64,000 nucleotides of DNA, from NCBI RefSeq assembly GCF_023053635.1, contig NC_086187.1, forward strand, positions 28,868,501 to 28,932,500, in the 5' to 3' direction. The position numbers and the translations under genes were made by a program. Below are positions 55,222 through 64,000 of this stretch, one piece after another. Positions within the stretch are counted from its first letter, which is position 1; every line of letters begins with the position of its first letter. The notes beneath the pieces were generated by a model, which saw nothing but the letters and a program-made list of their open reading frames with translations, was not told the origin of the DNA and ran no database searches. Source of the stretch: Elgaria multicarinata webbii (taxonomy: Eukaryota; Chordata; Lepidosauria; Squamata; Anguidae).

Positions 55222-55710
55222 GTCAACCTTGCAAATAATTTTTATTCTATAGACCGGCGTGTCAAGCTCACCTGTATAAAAGTAGCATTAAAGAAGGTGG
55301 TGGAGAGGGAGACACACTCAAGCCCGAAGAAAACAAAAGTTCCGCATGACCAAACCTCCTCAAGTCTTGGCCAGTGGAAAACGGGCAATGGCACCGCGAG
55401 ACCCACGAGGTGGCTAGAATGGAAGCCAGCCAGCAGGTCTCCCTCACTGACTGATCCAGCTGTGCCGGGGACCCACACGGGGCACGGATCCGAGGTGGCC
55501 ACAGGCGAAGGGGCTGTTTGCTCCCAAGGCAAAGCTCCGCTCACGGCGCAGGCCTCCTGCAACGCTCCGCTGCAGCCCAGAAACGAATGGGGAGGGGAAG
55601 AGTCGCGGCAGCAACAGGCCACTTACTCTCCCTGGCGACAAGCAAGCTGGAGCGAAGGGGAAATGAGCCAGCAGCAAAGAAAGGACACGGCGCTGCCCCC
55701 CAGCAGGGGC
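55222..55710 (-). other. SLX4: SLX4 3' UTR
   Basis: Non-coding sequence between the TAA/TAG-type stop at 55711-55713 and the - strand AATAAA at 55246-55241. No repeats seen. Confidence 0.6.
55241..55246 (-). terminator. SLX4: SLX4 polyadenylation signal
   Basis: AATAAA on the - strand, 465 nt after the SLX4 stop codon; cleavage is expected near 55220. Confidence 0.6.
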
Positions 55711-56071
55711 TCAGAGCCGCCGCCGCCTCCCCTTTTTCTTGGTCCTGTGGCGGAGCTGCTTCTCTCGGCGGGCTTCTGCCGTGGTGAAGGTGATGCAGCG
55801 CACGTCCAGGAAGTCCAGCAACTTGCTCAGCGCAATCCTGATGCCGTTTTGCTTCAGTTCCGCCTGTAGCACAGCCAGCTCGATGGGCTGGTAGCGCAAG
55901 ATTTGGCGGTGGAGCGCCGGCTTGGAACGAAGGTAGTGCTGCAAGGCCGCCAGCTTTTGTGCCTCACGGGCCGCAGCCTGAGAGGCCGGGACCGCCTCCG
56001 CCTCCGCCTCCGCCTCCTCCTCCTCCTCCTCCGCTGCCAGTGTGCTGCTCTCAAAGTCTGCTGATGAAGAG
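55711..56071 (-). CDS. SLX4: SLX4 last exon: SLX1-binding domain
   Basis: Begins SSSADFESSTLAAEEEEEE, then HYLRSKPALHRQILRYQPIE, LAVLQAELKQNGIRIALSKL and LLDFLDVRCITFTTAEARRE, ending in basic KKKGRRRRL. It matches the human C-terminal domain that recruits SLX1. An acidic Glu/Ala run is encoded by CCTCCG-type repeats. Confidence 0.96.
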
Positions 56072-59000
56072 CTAGGAGGGAGGGAGGGAAAGAGAAAAAA
56101 CTCCAGGCAGCCAGAAAACACCTCCGCTTACCTTTGACAAATCTCAACGCAGAGCACAGGGCTGAATGTGGACACGTCTACACCCAGATCAAAGGGAACC
56201 AGGCCAGAATGAGCTCCGCCCCCACCCCCGCCCCCGCCAGGAAGCCTCGTACCTCTGCGATGTCACGGAGGCCTCGCTGCCGGCGACGGAGGACCCGGTC
56301 GACTCCTGCGAAGCGCTGAGGGACGGGCCGTCCGTGCTGCCCCCAGCGGGGAATCCGGCTGCAGGTAACGCCGCCCCCTTTGGCTGCCCAGATCCAGCCT
56401 GCGAACGGCACGGTTCAGCCATCTCCCCACAGCCCGGATCACCTCCTCCGGAGGGATCGGGCCTCCCTGGTGGAAGCCTCTGACAAAATCCTGGCCGCTG
56501 CTTCTTTGGAGTGCTGGAGGCCGGTGCCCGTTGGGCAGTTCTCGGGCCGGTCTTGGCTGGGCTGTGGAGCGGAGGCAGCTGGGAGGGCATGGGCCGCGCT
56601 TGGCAGTCCGTTCCCACCTTTGGGTGAGTATACTGGAAGATTTCCTTCAGCTTTAGCACCATTTGCCTCTTGGGGAGGGCCCGGACTCCAAACCTAGCAC
56701 GGGAAAGCAGAAGGAAGGTCAGCGCAGGCCTTTGCCCACCCCGCCCCCCCACAGGCTGTCTGCGACCTTGGACTTCTCTGCCGTTCCAGCTGCAGCAGGA
56801 AGCGGCTCCCATCCTGACAGTACCCACCTGCTCAGCTCCTTCTTCAGCTTGGGGGTCTCCATGGCTGAATAAGGGGGCGTCAGCGGAGTTGTACATGGAA
56901 CATCCTTGGCCCGGCGGGCAAGCTCTGAGGCGCAAGAAGTTGGAGAAAAGCCCATGAGCTCCCAGAAGCAGCGATCCGTCGCACTGGCGGCAGCAGCAGC
57001 AGTAGCAGCACAGCGGCCTCCACTTGCCACAGTTCCTCGCCCGGCAAAGCGGCCGTAACGGAAGCGGCAGCAGAGGGAGGCCCTTGCGCAGAATCGAGCA
57101 CGAGGCACAAATCCCCGCAACGCACAAACTCGGTCTTCCTGAAGCCAGGACAGGGCTTCAGGAAGGCTGGCCCCAGGGGCTTCCAAAGAGCCGTGGCTGA
57201 GCCAATCATGGGAGACGGTCGCTGGCCGCACTGTCCCGCCCCCATCTTGGCCTGGGGTGTGTGTGTGTGTGTGCTCTCGGCCGCTGGAGGCAAGGACTCT
57301 CCACAAGACAGGGCCGGGGGGGGGGGGGGGGGCTGTTGCCGCTGCAGCAGCACCTGAGGAGAGCTTTGAAGCAGCCTCAGGGCTCCCGCTCGTGTCATTA
57401 TGCCAGTGGGGTCTCAGGCAGCAGACGGCCCAGGTCAGAGAGCTCTTCGCCCGGCTACAAAGTGGACGAGCTGCGCGTGCGGAGAGCGGAGCCAGGGGCA
57501 GGTCCCCTCCCTCCCCCCCCCCCGGGGTCAGGCCAGTGCCTTACGTGGCGTTGGCGTCTCCTCAAGCGGCATTGACGCTGGCAGCATCTGCGTGAGAGGG
57601 AGGGGGGGCCCCTCGCTGCTGTCGTCAGAGTCCTCTCCGGTCCAACCGGCCCACGCCGGCTCCCAGGAACGGCCTTTCCCAAAGTGGCCTTTGGGGCTTC
57701 CTCCCTCGCTTCGCAGAAGAGTCCCCAGCTGGCTTCCGGGTCCTACAAAGGGCAGAGGGCCGCCGGCAGCCTCCTCCCGGGCAGGCAGAGCCCCCCCTGG
57801 AGCAGAGGCGCCCCCCGGGAAAGGCGGGGCTGCTTCTGGCTCCTCTTCGCTGTCGTCCACCACCACCACCACATCAGCCCCCGGGGGGGATGGGCCACTG
57901 CCGGACAAGCGGGCAGCCGAGGGCAGCGAGGGAGGCCGGTCGCATGCGGAAAGTAAGCTCTGCAGCGACGGCCTGTCTGGGAAAGAGCGTGGAGGGGAGC
58001 TGAGAGCCGTGGGGCTGGCCCGGGCCCATGGCTCTCGAGGCCCAGGCGTGCCGTTGCGCTTTGCCTCCAGCCTGCTCAGCAGAGGAGTGTCTGGGACCAG
58101 CAGAGTCCGTCCTTCGCCGTAGCTGCCGTCCTCCTCACCACTGCTCAGACCCCAAAGCCATGGGCTTTCGCCCGGGGGGCTGCCGGCATCCTCACAGACT
58201 AGCGTTGCCAGCAAAGGGACTGCAGTCATCCGATACGGGTGGGGGGATGGCCCCTGGCTGCCGGAGACGTCCGCCCCCCCCCAGCTCAGCCTACGTCCGG
58301 AGGCCCCCGGGCTGGGCCCAGAGCGACCCGGGTCCGTCCCTTGCCCCAGCTCCACCTCTTCATCAGAATCCAGCACCACAATGAGGGCAGCCTCGGCGTC
58401 TGCCTGGAGAGGACGTGGCCCACAGCCGGGCCTCTCTGAGCTCTTTCGCCTCCTGCTGCCTTTGTGCTCCTGCTGGCCGTCCCAAGAGGAAGAGAGCCGC
58501 CCGACTGCGCACGGCAGCTGCGATGCAGACTGAAGCAGAGGGCCAGCATGGGAGGGGCCTCCGGCAGAGGATCCTGGGGGTGAGTCATCCCTGGGCAAGA
58601 CAGGCCCATGGCGGTCGCTGGGGAACAGCCCCCGTGCCGGCCGGAGGTCCTTCGGCGGCCCCTGGGGAGGGCTGGGAGGCTGCCCGGGGACGGTGTCTTG
58701 GTCGGCTGAGCCGGTGCTGGGCTCCCTGGCAGGGGGGCTCTTGGGGGATCCCTGCCACGCCCTTGGGAGCTCTGGGGAGCTGCCCTCCTTCGAAGCCTCA
58801 GCCCACCCAAGGAGGGCCTGCGTTGGGGATGATCCGCTGGCGTTTGCTCTTGGGGGCCTCTTTTCCTCGGCCTCTTGCTGGGCCCCCAGCGGAAGCTGCC
58901 CCAGAGCATCTCTCTCTTCCTGGCGCTCCCCAGTGGCCACGGCTGCCGGGGGCTCCTCCAGCCCCTTCCTCGACCAGGCCTCCCCGGGGGGCCCCCGTCC

Positions 59001-60057
59001 TCCGCCTTCCTTGCGCTGGCTCTGCCGGCTGCCCCTGTCCTCCTCCGCCCTGCCTGGAGCTGCCCTGCGCTGAGTAGCGGCAAAGGCGTAGATCTCCTCG
59101 AGCTCCGGCCCGCTGACGTGGTCCCTGCTGCTGCTCGCGCTGCCTTGGCGGGCGCATTTCAGCAGAGCATCCTCCTCGTCCTCCTCCAGCCACATGGACT
59201 TCAAGAGCTCCTCAAAGGTCTCCGCTCGGCCGTCATCTTCTTCAGTGGCAGCTGTACCTCCTTCCCCCTTCTCCTCCTCCTCTTCCTCTCTTCTAGACAC
59301 CCCTGGACCAGGCTGGGCTCTGCACAGAGCAGCCAGCTCCGCCACTCCGAACCTGAAACAACACGGGTAAGCAGCAATGCTCCCCCTCCTCCTCCTCTCC
59401 CTGTTTGCCCACCACGAGCTCCTGAGGCCAGGCGCCTGGGTGGGAGTGCTGCTAGGCCAGCCCCGCCATGGGCACCTCGCTGGAAAACAGCCTGAAGCAG
59501 CAACGCACAAACCTCGTGGCCAGAGCATCCACGTCTGGCAGCACGTGGCGAGGAATGTCGTGGTCGGCCGTGTAGAGATACTTCAAGAACACCCGCACGG
59601 CCTCCCCGGGCACGTCGTTCAGCAGCACGCGGCACGTCTCGGCTGCCCCGTCTTCAGCCACTGTGAAGCCTTGGCGGTCAGCCTGGCAGAGGAGGAGAAG
59701 AAGAATCAGAGGCTGCGGCAGCCGCGCACCCTGGGCAGAAGCTGTGCCAGGCAGTCCTGGATGCAGGCTGGGAGACGCTCCAGCACGTCCTGCCCTGCTC
59801 GCTGCCTGGTGGCTTCCACACGGACCGCAGCCCACGGAGCCTGCAAGGCCTAGAGCCCGTCGCTCCTTCACCCAGCCACACAGCCCCCTGGACTCCTGCT
59901 GCAGCCGAGCTCGCCCCGACCCCGTTCCTCCATGTCCGGTCTATAAAATCCGCCACTCGTCCTCACTTTCCGCTCTCTGGGTTTCTTCCTGCCTCTTTGC
60001 CGAAGGAGCTGCCGTCGCCTTGAAGACCGTGACTCCCAGAGGCTGCCTGAAGAAGGC

Positions 60058-60097
<40 letters not shown>

Positions 60098-63000
60098 CCC
60101 CGCGCCTGGCGCTGGCTCTCCTCGGGGAGCTTCCCCAGTCCAGAGCGGCATCCCGAGGAAACGGAGCGGAGCGGAGCTCTTAGGCCCACAGGATGAAGCA
60201 GGCCAAGAATCCAGACCCAGAGCAGCCTGGGGCAGGCAGGCAGGCAGGCAGGCAGGCGGGCTCGCCTCAGGGCTGAACCTCCAAGGGGGTGTACATGCGC
60301 ATCCCCCACCCCCGAAAGGCCATCTGCCGGAAGCCCCTCCCTTACCATCTGCATGAGCTGCGGGCAGCGCGCGTAGAGCACAAACAGGTGGGCGTAGAGG
60401 AGGTCCCCGCTGTCTACCTGGAACTGGATGTCACTCAAGTGGGGGTTGTTGACCATACCCCTGAAGGCCGCAGCCAACGAATCGAGCGGGTGCTGGCAGA
60501 GGAAAAGCCGCAGCAGCAGCAGCAGCAGCAGTCAGGGGAGCTTTGGGGAAAGTCAGCAGACCCACCCAGCCGCCCCCTTTCCCCACCAAAACCTTTACAG
60601 GCTCAGCAAACGCTATCAACATGTTTGGGCTGGAAACACCTGCGGGATGGGGGGGGGAGGGATTCCAGAGTTCCACTCCTGCTCCGCCCCCCCTGCCTGC
60701 AGCGCCTCCTGCTGCCTTGCCCCCCGTCAGCGGCAGCAGGGTGTGTCCCAGCGAGGCCCCACGGGTTCTGCCACGCTTTGCTTTAAGGGGGATTCAGCTA
60801 CACATTTCACTTACTGCTGGATGACAACTTCTTGGGGACGGCTTCTCCTCCTCCTCCTCTTCCTCCTCCTCCTGGGAGTGGACAGGACGGCTCTGCAGGG
60901 CACCCTTCTCCGCCGGCTCTTGCCCTCAAGGCAGAAATAACCGTTCAGATACCTACTCTGGCCCGGCCCAACCCCTGCCCTTGCAGGTGGACACAGCGCC
61001 AGCCGGTGTGGGCTCCTCATGAGAATCCCCTGGGCGCTCTCAGCCTTCACAAAGAGCGAGCCTCTCCATGGCTCAGCGGACACCAGGCCTCGAGCGCAGC
61101 GTGACGTCGCAAGCAAGGACTCGCCCCACCAGGGGGCCGCACAGTTCGTGGGGGCCCCAAATCCTGCCTCCCAAGAACGGCTGGTGGCTGCGGAGCCCTG
61201 CGGGTGCGCCACCCATCCCGCCGCGCTGGGAGCACTCGCCCGGCTGTGCAAAGCGCTGACCTGCCCCGACGAGCCTTACCTGCCCCCTGCAGCCGCTGCA
61301 CCTCCAGGCCCCACTGGGTGAGCGTCAGCCCTTCGCCAGCCAGCTCCGTGAGGTCCTGCAGCGCCTCAGCGTCTTTCGGGCTGCAGGCCAGCTCCTCCCT
61401 TGGCTCTGCCACGCTGCCGTGAAGAAGGTCCCCACGGCCTGGGCCTCGAACAGGCTGAGCGTCAGGCACCACAGGCTCCGCCTCCGGGGGGCTGCCAGGC
61501 ACTGGGCTCTGGGGAAGGAAGGGCAGGGCATTCGCTGGCAGCCCGTGGCAGCTTGACTGAGAGTGACAAGATGACCCATCAACTGAGGGTGGGAGTCGTG
61601 TGTGTGTATATATCAGTCCCCGCCCCGCCCCCAATCTATATGGTTCAACACCAGGCGGCAGCCCAAAACGGACGGTTCCCAAAGGCCCCTAGCCTTGGTC
61701 TCACCAAGGAACCCCAACGCACCTGGACTGGGCACTGCGGAGGAAGGGGAGGGAGCAGACCCACGGCACGGAAGCTCCCTGCAGCTGCACACGGCCCGGC
61801 TAAGGAGCTGAACTCCCACAGCGACCTCCTCTGCAGGCCTTTGGGCGAGGCCAGGTGGCTGCCGGGGAGCGGAGGGGTGCTGGGGAATTCCTCCGCCTCT
61901 GAAAGCAGCGATGCTACACGCCGCTCCGTTTCCTGGCGCGCCTTCTCCGGGTCCTGAAGCAGCAGCGGAGGCGGCGAGCGGGCAGGCTTCGCGCGGCTCT
62001 TTTTCCCTACGCCACAGCAGGGGGACACGGCACAGTCAGCTCCGCCCGCCAGCCCAGCAAGAGCCTCGTGGCCCCAAGGAAGCCCACACCTGGGGGGCAC
62101 GCCGGGGAAGGGGCTAGAAAGCTTTGGGCACGATAACAAAGAATGAATTGGGAGAGAGAGGTCACTTTCTGCGGCCAGGATCCAGAGGCCTCCCTCACCC
62201 GCCAGTCCCGCGCACGAATCTCCACCAACGGGAAAGGGAAGAGCTCAAGACGCACCTCCAGAAAAGGGAGCGCTTCAAGGGAACGACTGCTTTCGCCACC
62301 CCTCCAGAGCCCCCGGCCCTTCCCCGATGGCAAACCTGCTCTGGGGGGCTTCCTGCCTCGCGAAGGGCCGTCCTGCCTCCCCCTGGCCAGCAATTTGGCC
62401 GCTGCCGTCTCTTCCTCCAGGAGAGAGCGTGACATGGCCACCGCCAGCAGCAGGTCCTCATCCACACCGTCTAACCGGGCCGCCTTCTTGGGCTTCTTGG
62501 CCGAGGGCTCTGCAGAAGAAGCACCTTTGCGCTTCAAGCCGCTGAACGCGGCAGGAGAGACAGTCAGCCACGCCGGCAGCCCACGAGCCCTCCCCAATCT
62601 CTGCTGCTCCTACACAAATGGCAGCGGCTCTCCAGCGACAGACAGCTGAGAGGCAGGGGCATCTTCCGTCGCAGGGCGGGCAGGAAGCAGCGGTCAGCTC
62701 CCCAGGGCAGCTCTCTCCCAGCCCCGGCTGAAAGGAGCCTCCCTGTCTGGGTGCGAGGCCTGCTCAAAAGGGCCGCCGTGGTCCCACCGGGCACCGTGCC
62801 GGCCTTCCGCCTCTCTCCCGCCCGTGGCGTTCTTGCACCCCCCCTCCCTGTGTAGCTCCATCTCAGCACCCCCCCCCCTTGGCACTGCAGGCCCCCTCGC
62901 TGCATGCCGCCTGCCGCCACCCTCAGCCGCCCTCTCCTCCTGGCCCCCGCCGTGCCCGTTGCTCATCCCTGCCGCTCACCTCAGGGCCGGAGGGAGACCA

Positions 63001-64000
63001 GGGCCGCAGGGCCAGGCCGCCGCCGCCGCTTCCTCCTGCTGCCGCCGCACGGCCTGCAGCAGCAGCGTGGGAGGGACGTCCATCCTGGCAGCGCAGCGCT
63101 TCAAGTGGCTGCCTCGGCTCTTGGCCGTGCCAAAGCGCTGCCCGCAGATGGGGCACTCGGGCACCGCCGGGCCGGGGGCATCCGGGCGCCTGCAAGGAAG
63201 AGGGAGGAGGTCAAGGAGGTCCAGCAGCCTTTGGGGCTTGGCTGGCTCGTGAGCCTGGCAGGAGGCTGCCAGCTGGGCCACCCTTGTCCCAAGGGGCCAC
63301 CAGCTCAGAGAGCCCAAGGGGGTGGGGGGGCAGGCAGGGGGGAGGGGAGGGGAGGGGAGGGAGTGAGGGGGTCAGGCAGGAGGGGAGGGGGAGGGGGTGC
63401 AGGCAGGGGTGAGGGGGTCAGGTAGGAGGGAGGGGAGGGGGTGAGGGGGTCAGGCAGGAGGGGAGGGGGAGGGGTGCAGGCAGGGGTGAGGGGGTCAGGT
63501 AGGAGGGAGGGGAGGGGGTGCAGGTAGGGTGAGGGGAGGGGGTGAGGGGGTCAGGCAGGAGGGGAGGGGGAGGGGTGCAGGCAGGGGGAGGGGAGGGGGT
63601 GCAGGTAGGGTGAGAGGAGGGGGTCAGGGGGTCAGGCAGGAGGGAGGGGAGGGGTGACGGGAGGGGGTGCAGGCAGGGGGAGGGAGCAGGGAGGGGTGAG
63701 GGGAGGGGAGGGGGGTGAGGGGGCGGGCGGGCGGGCGCTGCCGGCTCCAAGCACCTGCGGCCGTGCTGCTGGCGGGCGGCGCCGCCCGGGTCCTGCTGGC
63801 AGTCGTGCCCGGGCCCCGGTGGCGGAGGAGCCGCGGCGTCTGCGCGGGGGGGCAGCGGCGGGAGGCGGCGGGGGGCGGCAGAAGCGGACGACGACGACGA
63901 CGACGACCCCTGCGACAGCCCCCCGGGGGCGGCCCCGTCAGCCTCGGGCGGCGGCGGCGGCGGCAGCTGAGCCCCCGCCTCGCCCGGCCCCGGGCGCCCC
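55711..64000 (-). CDS. SLX4: SLX4 structure-specific endonuclease scaffold, partial at 5' end
   Basis: SLX4 (FANCP/BTBD12) assembles SLX1, MUS81-EME1 and XPF-ERCC1 for Holliday junction resolution and crosslink repair in the nucleus. Eleven exons join in phase on the - strand: 63189-62980, 62541-62336, 62006-61723, 61508-61280, 60924-60815, 60492-60346, 59682-59513, 59352-57545, 56924-56828, 56693-56253 and 56071-55711. Together they give about 1,350 residues; human has 1,834. Seen in order: UBZ4 finger (CPICGQRF...HLKRC), XPF-binding region (LLLQDPEKAR, STPPLPGS), BTB domain, two SUMO-interacting motifs (IVVLDSDEEVEL, VVVVDDSEEE), SAP domain (METPKLKKELSRFGVRALPK) and the SLX1-binding end (LLDFLDVRCITFTTAEAR). 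A GC-rich exon at 64000-63755 may precede these. The N-terminus is outside the window. It is convergent with CREBBP. Confidence 0.95.
56253..56693 (-). CDS. SLX4: SLX4 penultimate exon: SAP domain end
   Basis: 441 nt, encoding FGVRALPKRQMVLKLKEIFQ YTHPK, then a variable linker and SASQESTGSSVAGSEASVTS. The first part is the conserved MUS81-binding SAP helix. Phases 2 and 2. Confidence 0.95.
56828..56924 (-). CDS. SLX4: SLX4 exon: SAP domain start
   Basis: 97 nt, encoding LARRAKDVPCTTPLTPPYSA and METPKLKKELSR (human SIMETPVLKKELDR). The acceptor choice gives matching phase with both neighbours. Confidence 0.88.
57545..59352 (-). CDS. SLX4: SLX4 large central exon with SUMO-interacting motifs
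   Basis: 1,808 nt, starting FGVAELAALCRAQPGPGVS (end of the BTB fold), then FEELLKSMWLEEDEEDALLK and ELEEIYAFAATQRR, both conserved with human. Two SUMO-interacting motifs follow: IVVLDSDEEVEL and VVVVVDDSEEEPE. The rest is disordered Pro/Ser/Gly-rich. I see no HxLxP TRF2-binding motif of the human type. Confidence 0.95.
59513..59682 (-). CDS. SLX4: SLX4 exon: BTB domain, second part
   Basis: 170 nt, encoding ADRQGFTVAEDGAAETCRVL, LNDVPGEAVRVFLKYLYTAD and HDIPRHVLPDVDALATR. LKYLYTAD is a BTB signature. Ends in phase 2. Confidence 0.95.
60058..60097. repeat. (CAGG)10 tetranucleotide tract in SLX4 intron
   Basis: Ten perfect CAGG units on the + strand, hence CCTG in the SLX4 transcript sense. 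They lie between the two BTB exons. Confidence 0.97.
60233..60256. repeat. (CAGG)6 tetranucleotide tract in SLX4 intron
   Basis: Six CAGG units, 135 bp from the first tract and in the same intron; CCTG in transcript sense. Confidence 0.97.
60346..60492 (-). CDS. SLX4: SLX4 exon: BTB domain, first part
   Basis: 147 nt, phase 0, encoding HPLDSLAAAFRGMVNNPHLS, DIQFQVDSGDLLYAHLFVLY and ARCPQLMQM (human MVNNPHLSDVQFQTDSGE). A CTG repeat lies just upstream, within the 3' splice-site region. Confidence 0.95.
60511..60532. repeat. CAG/CTG repeat next to the SLX4 BTB exon acceptor
   Basis: Seven CAG units on the + strand (CTG in SLX4 sense), ending about 19 nt from the acceptor AG at 60494-60493. 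Confidence 0.9.
60815..60924 (-). CDS. SLX4: SLX4 exon: acidic linker
   Basis: 110 nt, encoding GQEPAEKGALQSRPVHSQ and a nine-Glu run, then KPSPRSCHPA. This is the only choice I found that links the phase-1 donor at 61280 to the phase-0 acceptor at 60492. It has weak sequence support from human. Confidence 0.65.
61280..61508 (-). CDS. SLX4: SLX4 exon upstream of BTB
   Basis: 229 nt, encoding SPVPGSPPEAEPVVPDAQPV and EALQDLTELAGEGLTLTQWG (human QALQDLVDLAREGLS). Phase 0 to 1. Confidence 0.88.
61723..62006 (-). CDS. SLX4: SLX4 exon: XPF-binding (MLR) region
   Basis: 284 nt, encoding KKSRAKPARSPPPLLLQDPE, RRVASLLSEAEEFPSTPPLP and VGLLPPLPPQCPVQ. Matches human SPPLLLVQD, LLLSEEVELSSTPPLP and VPPLVPQRPAQ. 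Confidence 0.93.
62336..62541 (-). CDS. SLX4: SLX4 exon between UBZ4 and MLR
   Basis: 206 nt, encoding GLKRKGASSAEPSAKKPKKA, DEDLLLAVAMSRSLLEEE and GRQDGPSRGRKPPRAG. The human counterpart reads SEDLLVAMALSRSEME. Confidence 0.93.
62980..63189 (-). CDS. SLX4: SLX4 exon: UBZ4 zinc finger
   Basis: 210 nt, encoding RPDAPGPAVPECPICGQRFG, TAKSRGSHLKRCAARMDV and PPTLLLQAVRRQQEE. The C-x2-C...H-x3-C arrangement is that of the second human UBZ4 finger, and LLLQAVR is conserved. Confidence 0.95.
63315..63735. repeat. G-rich minisatellite in SLX4 intron
   Basis: Imperfect tandem array on the + strand made of modules such as 'gagggggtcaggcaggaggg' and 'ggggtgcaggcaggggtgag', with many G-runs of three or more. 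Module length varies between about 30 and 60 bp. Confidence 0.9.
63755..64000 (-). CDS. SLX4: Possible SLX4 5' exon, runs off the window
   Basis: On the - strand 246 nt are open in the one frame that joins the UBZ4 exon in phase, reading GAQLPPPPPPEADGAAPGGL, a seven-Ser run and GHDCQQDPGGAARQQHGR. It ends before GTGCTT, a weak donor. There is no close likeness to human and no obvious first UBZ4 finger, so it could also be GC-rich non-coding DNA. Confidence 0.4.

Noticed and set aside
58415-59495. + strand open frames opposite SLX4
   Set aside because: Shadow frames of the large SLX4 exon; no domain and no splice logic.
60811-61251. - strand frame ending in an Arg-rich stretch
   Set aside because: It overlaps the acidic SLX4 linker exon in another frame; the Glu-rich frame fits both splice phases.
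1-64000. CRISPR array, operon, prophage or endogenous retrovirus
   Set aside because: No direct-repeat/spacer array, no prokaryotic gene organisation, and no LTR pair or retroviral gene was seen; the repeats are LINEs, SINEs and MITEs.

Overview
This window is vertebrate nuclear DNA, most likely from a lizard or other squamate. It carries spliced genes with GT-AG introns, and the introns hold CR1 and L2 LINE 3' ends, tRNA-derived SINEs and short palindromic hAT-type MITEs typical of reptile genomes. No prokaryotic, viral or CRISPR features were seen.

Layout. Positions 1-1000 look like the 3' end of an upstream + strand transcript (three AATAAA signals, no coding exon); from known vertebrate synteny this could be ADCY9, but I cannot prove it. 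Positions 1300-3140 hold L2 tails. A CpG-rich promoter and 5' UTR (about 3560-5170) lead into CREBBP (CBP), which fills 4928-51723 on the + strand in 31 coding exons. All 31 could be placed with matching splice phases, giving about 2,474 residues. The whole domain set is present: LxxLL region, TAZ1, KIX, bromodomain, RING/PHD, HAT, ZZ, TAZ2, NCBD and Q-rich tail. The last exon carries one frame break in a C-rich proline stretch, probably a sequence error. The 3' UTR follows from 51724.

After about 2.4 kb without recognisable genes comes SLX4 on the - strand (55711 to the window end). It converges on CREBBP, and eleven exons in phase run from UBZ4 through BTB, SUMO-interacting motifs and SAP to the SLX1-binding C-terminus. 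A twelfth, GC-rich 5' exon is tentative and the N-terminus lies beyond the window.

The two genes are not a pathway unit: CBP is a transcriptional co-activator acetyltransferase and SLX4 a nuclease scaffold. Points of most interest are the convergent CREBBP-SLX4 arrangement, which differs from human; the palindromic MITEs whose arms match the ZNF143/THAP11 motif and which have 8-bp target duplications; a frame-preserving 105-nt CREBBP intron; shifted polyglutamine tracts; and repeat-rich 5' UTR and SLX4 introns.
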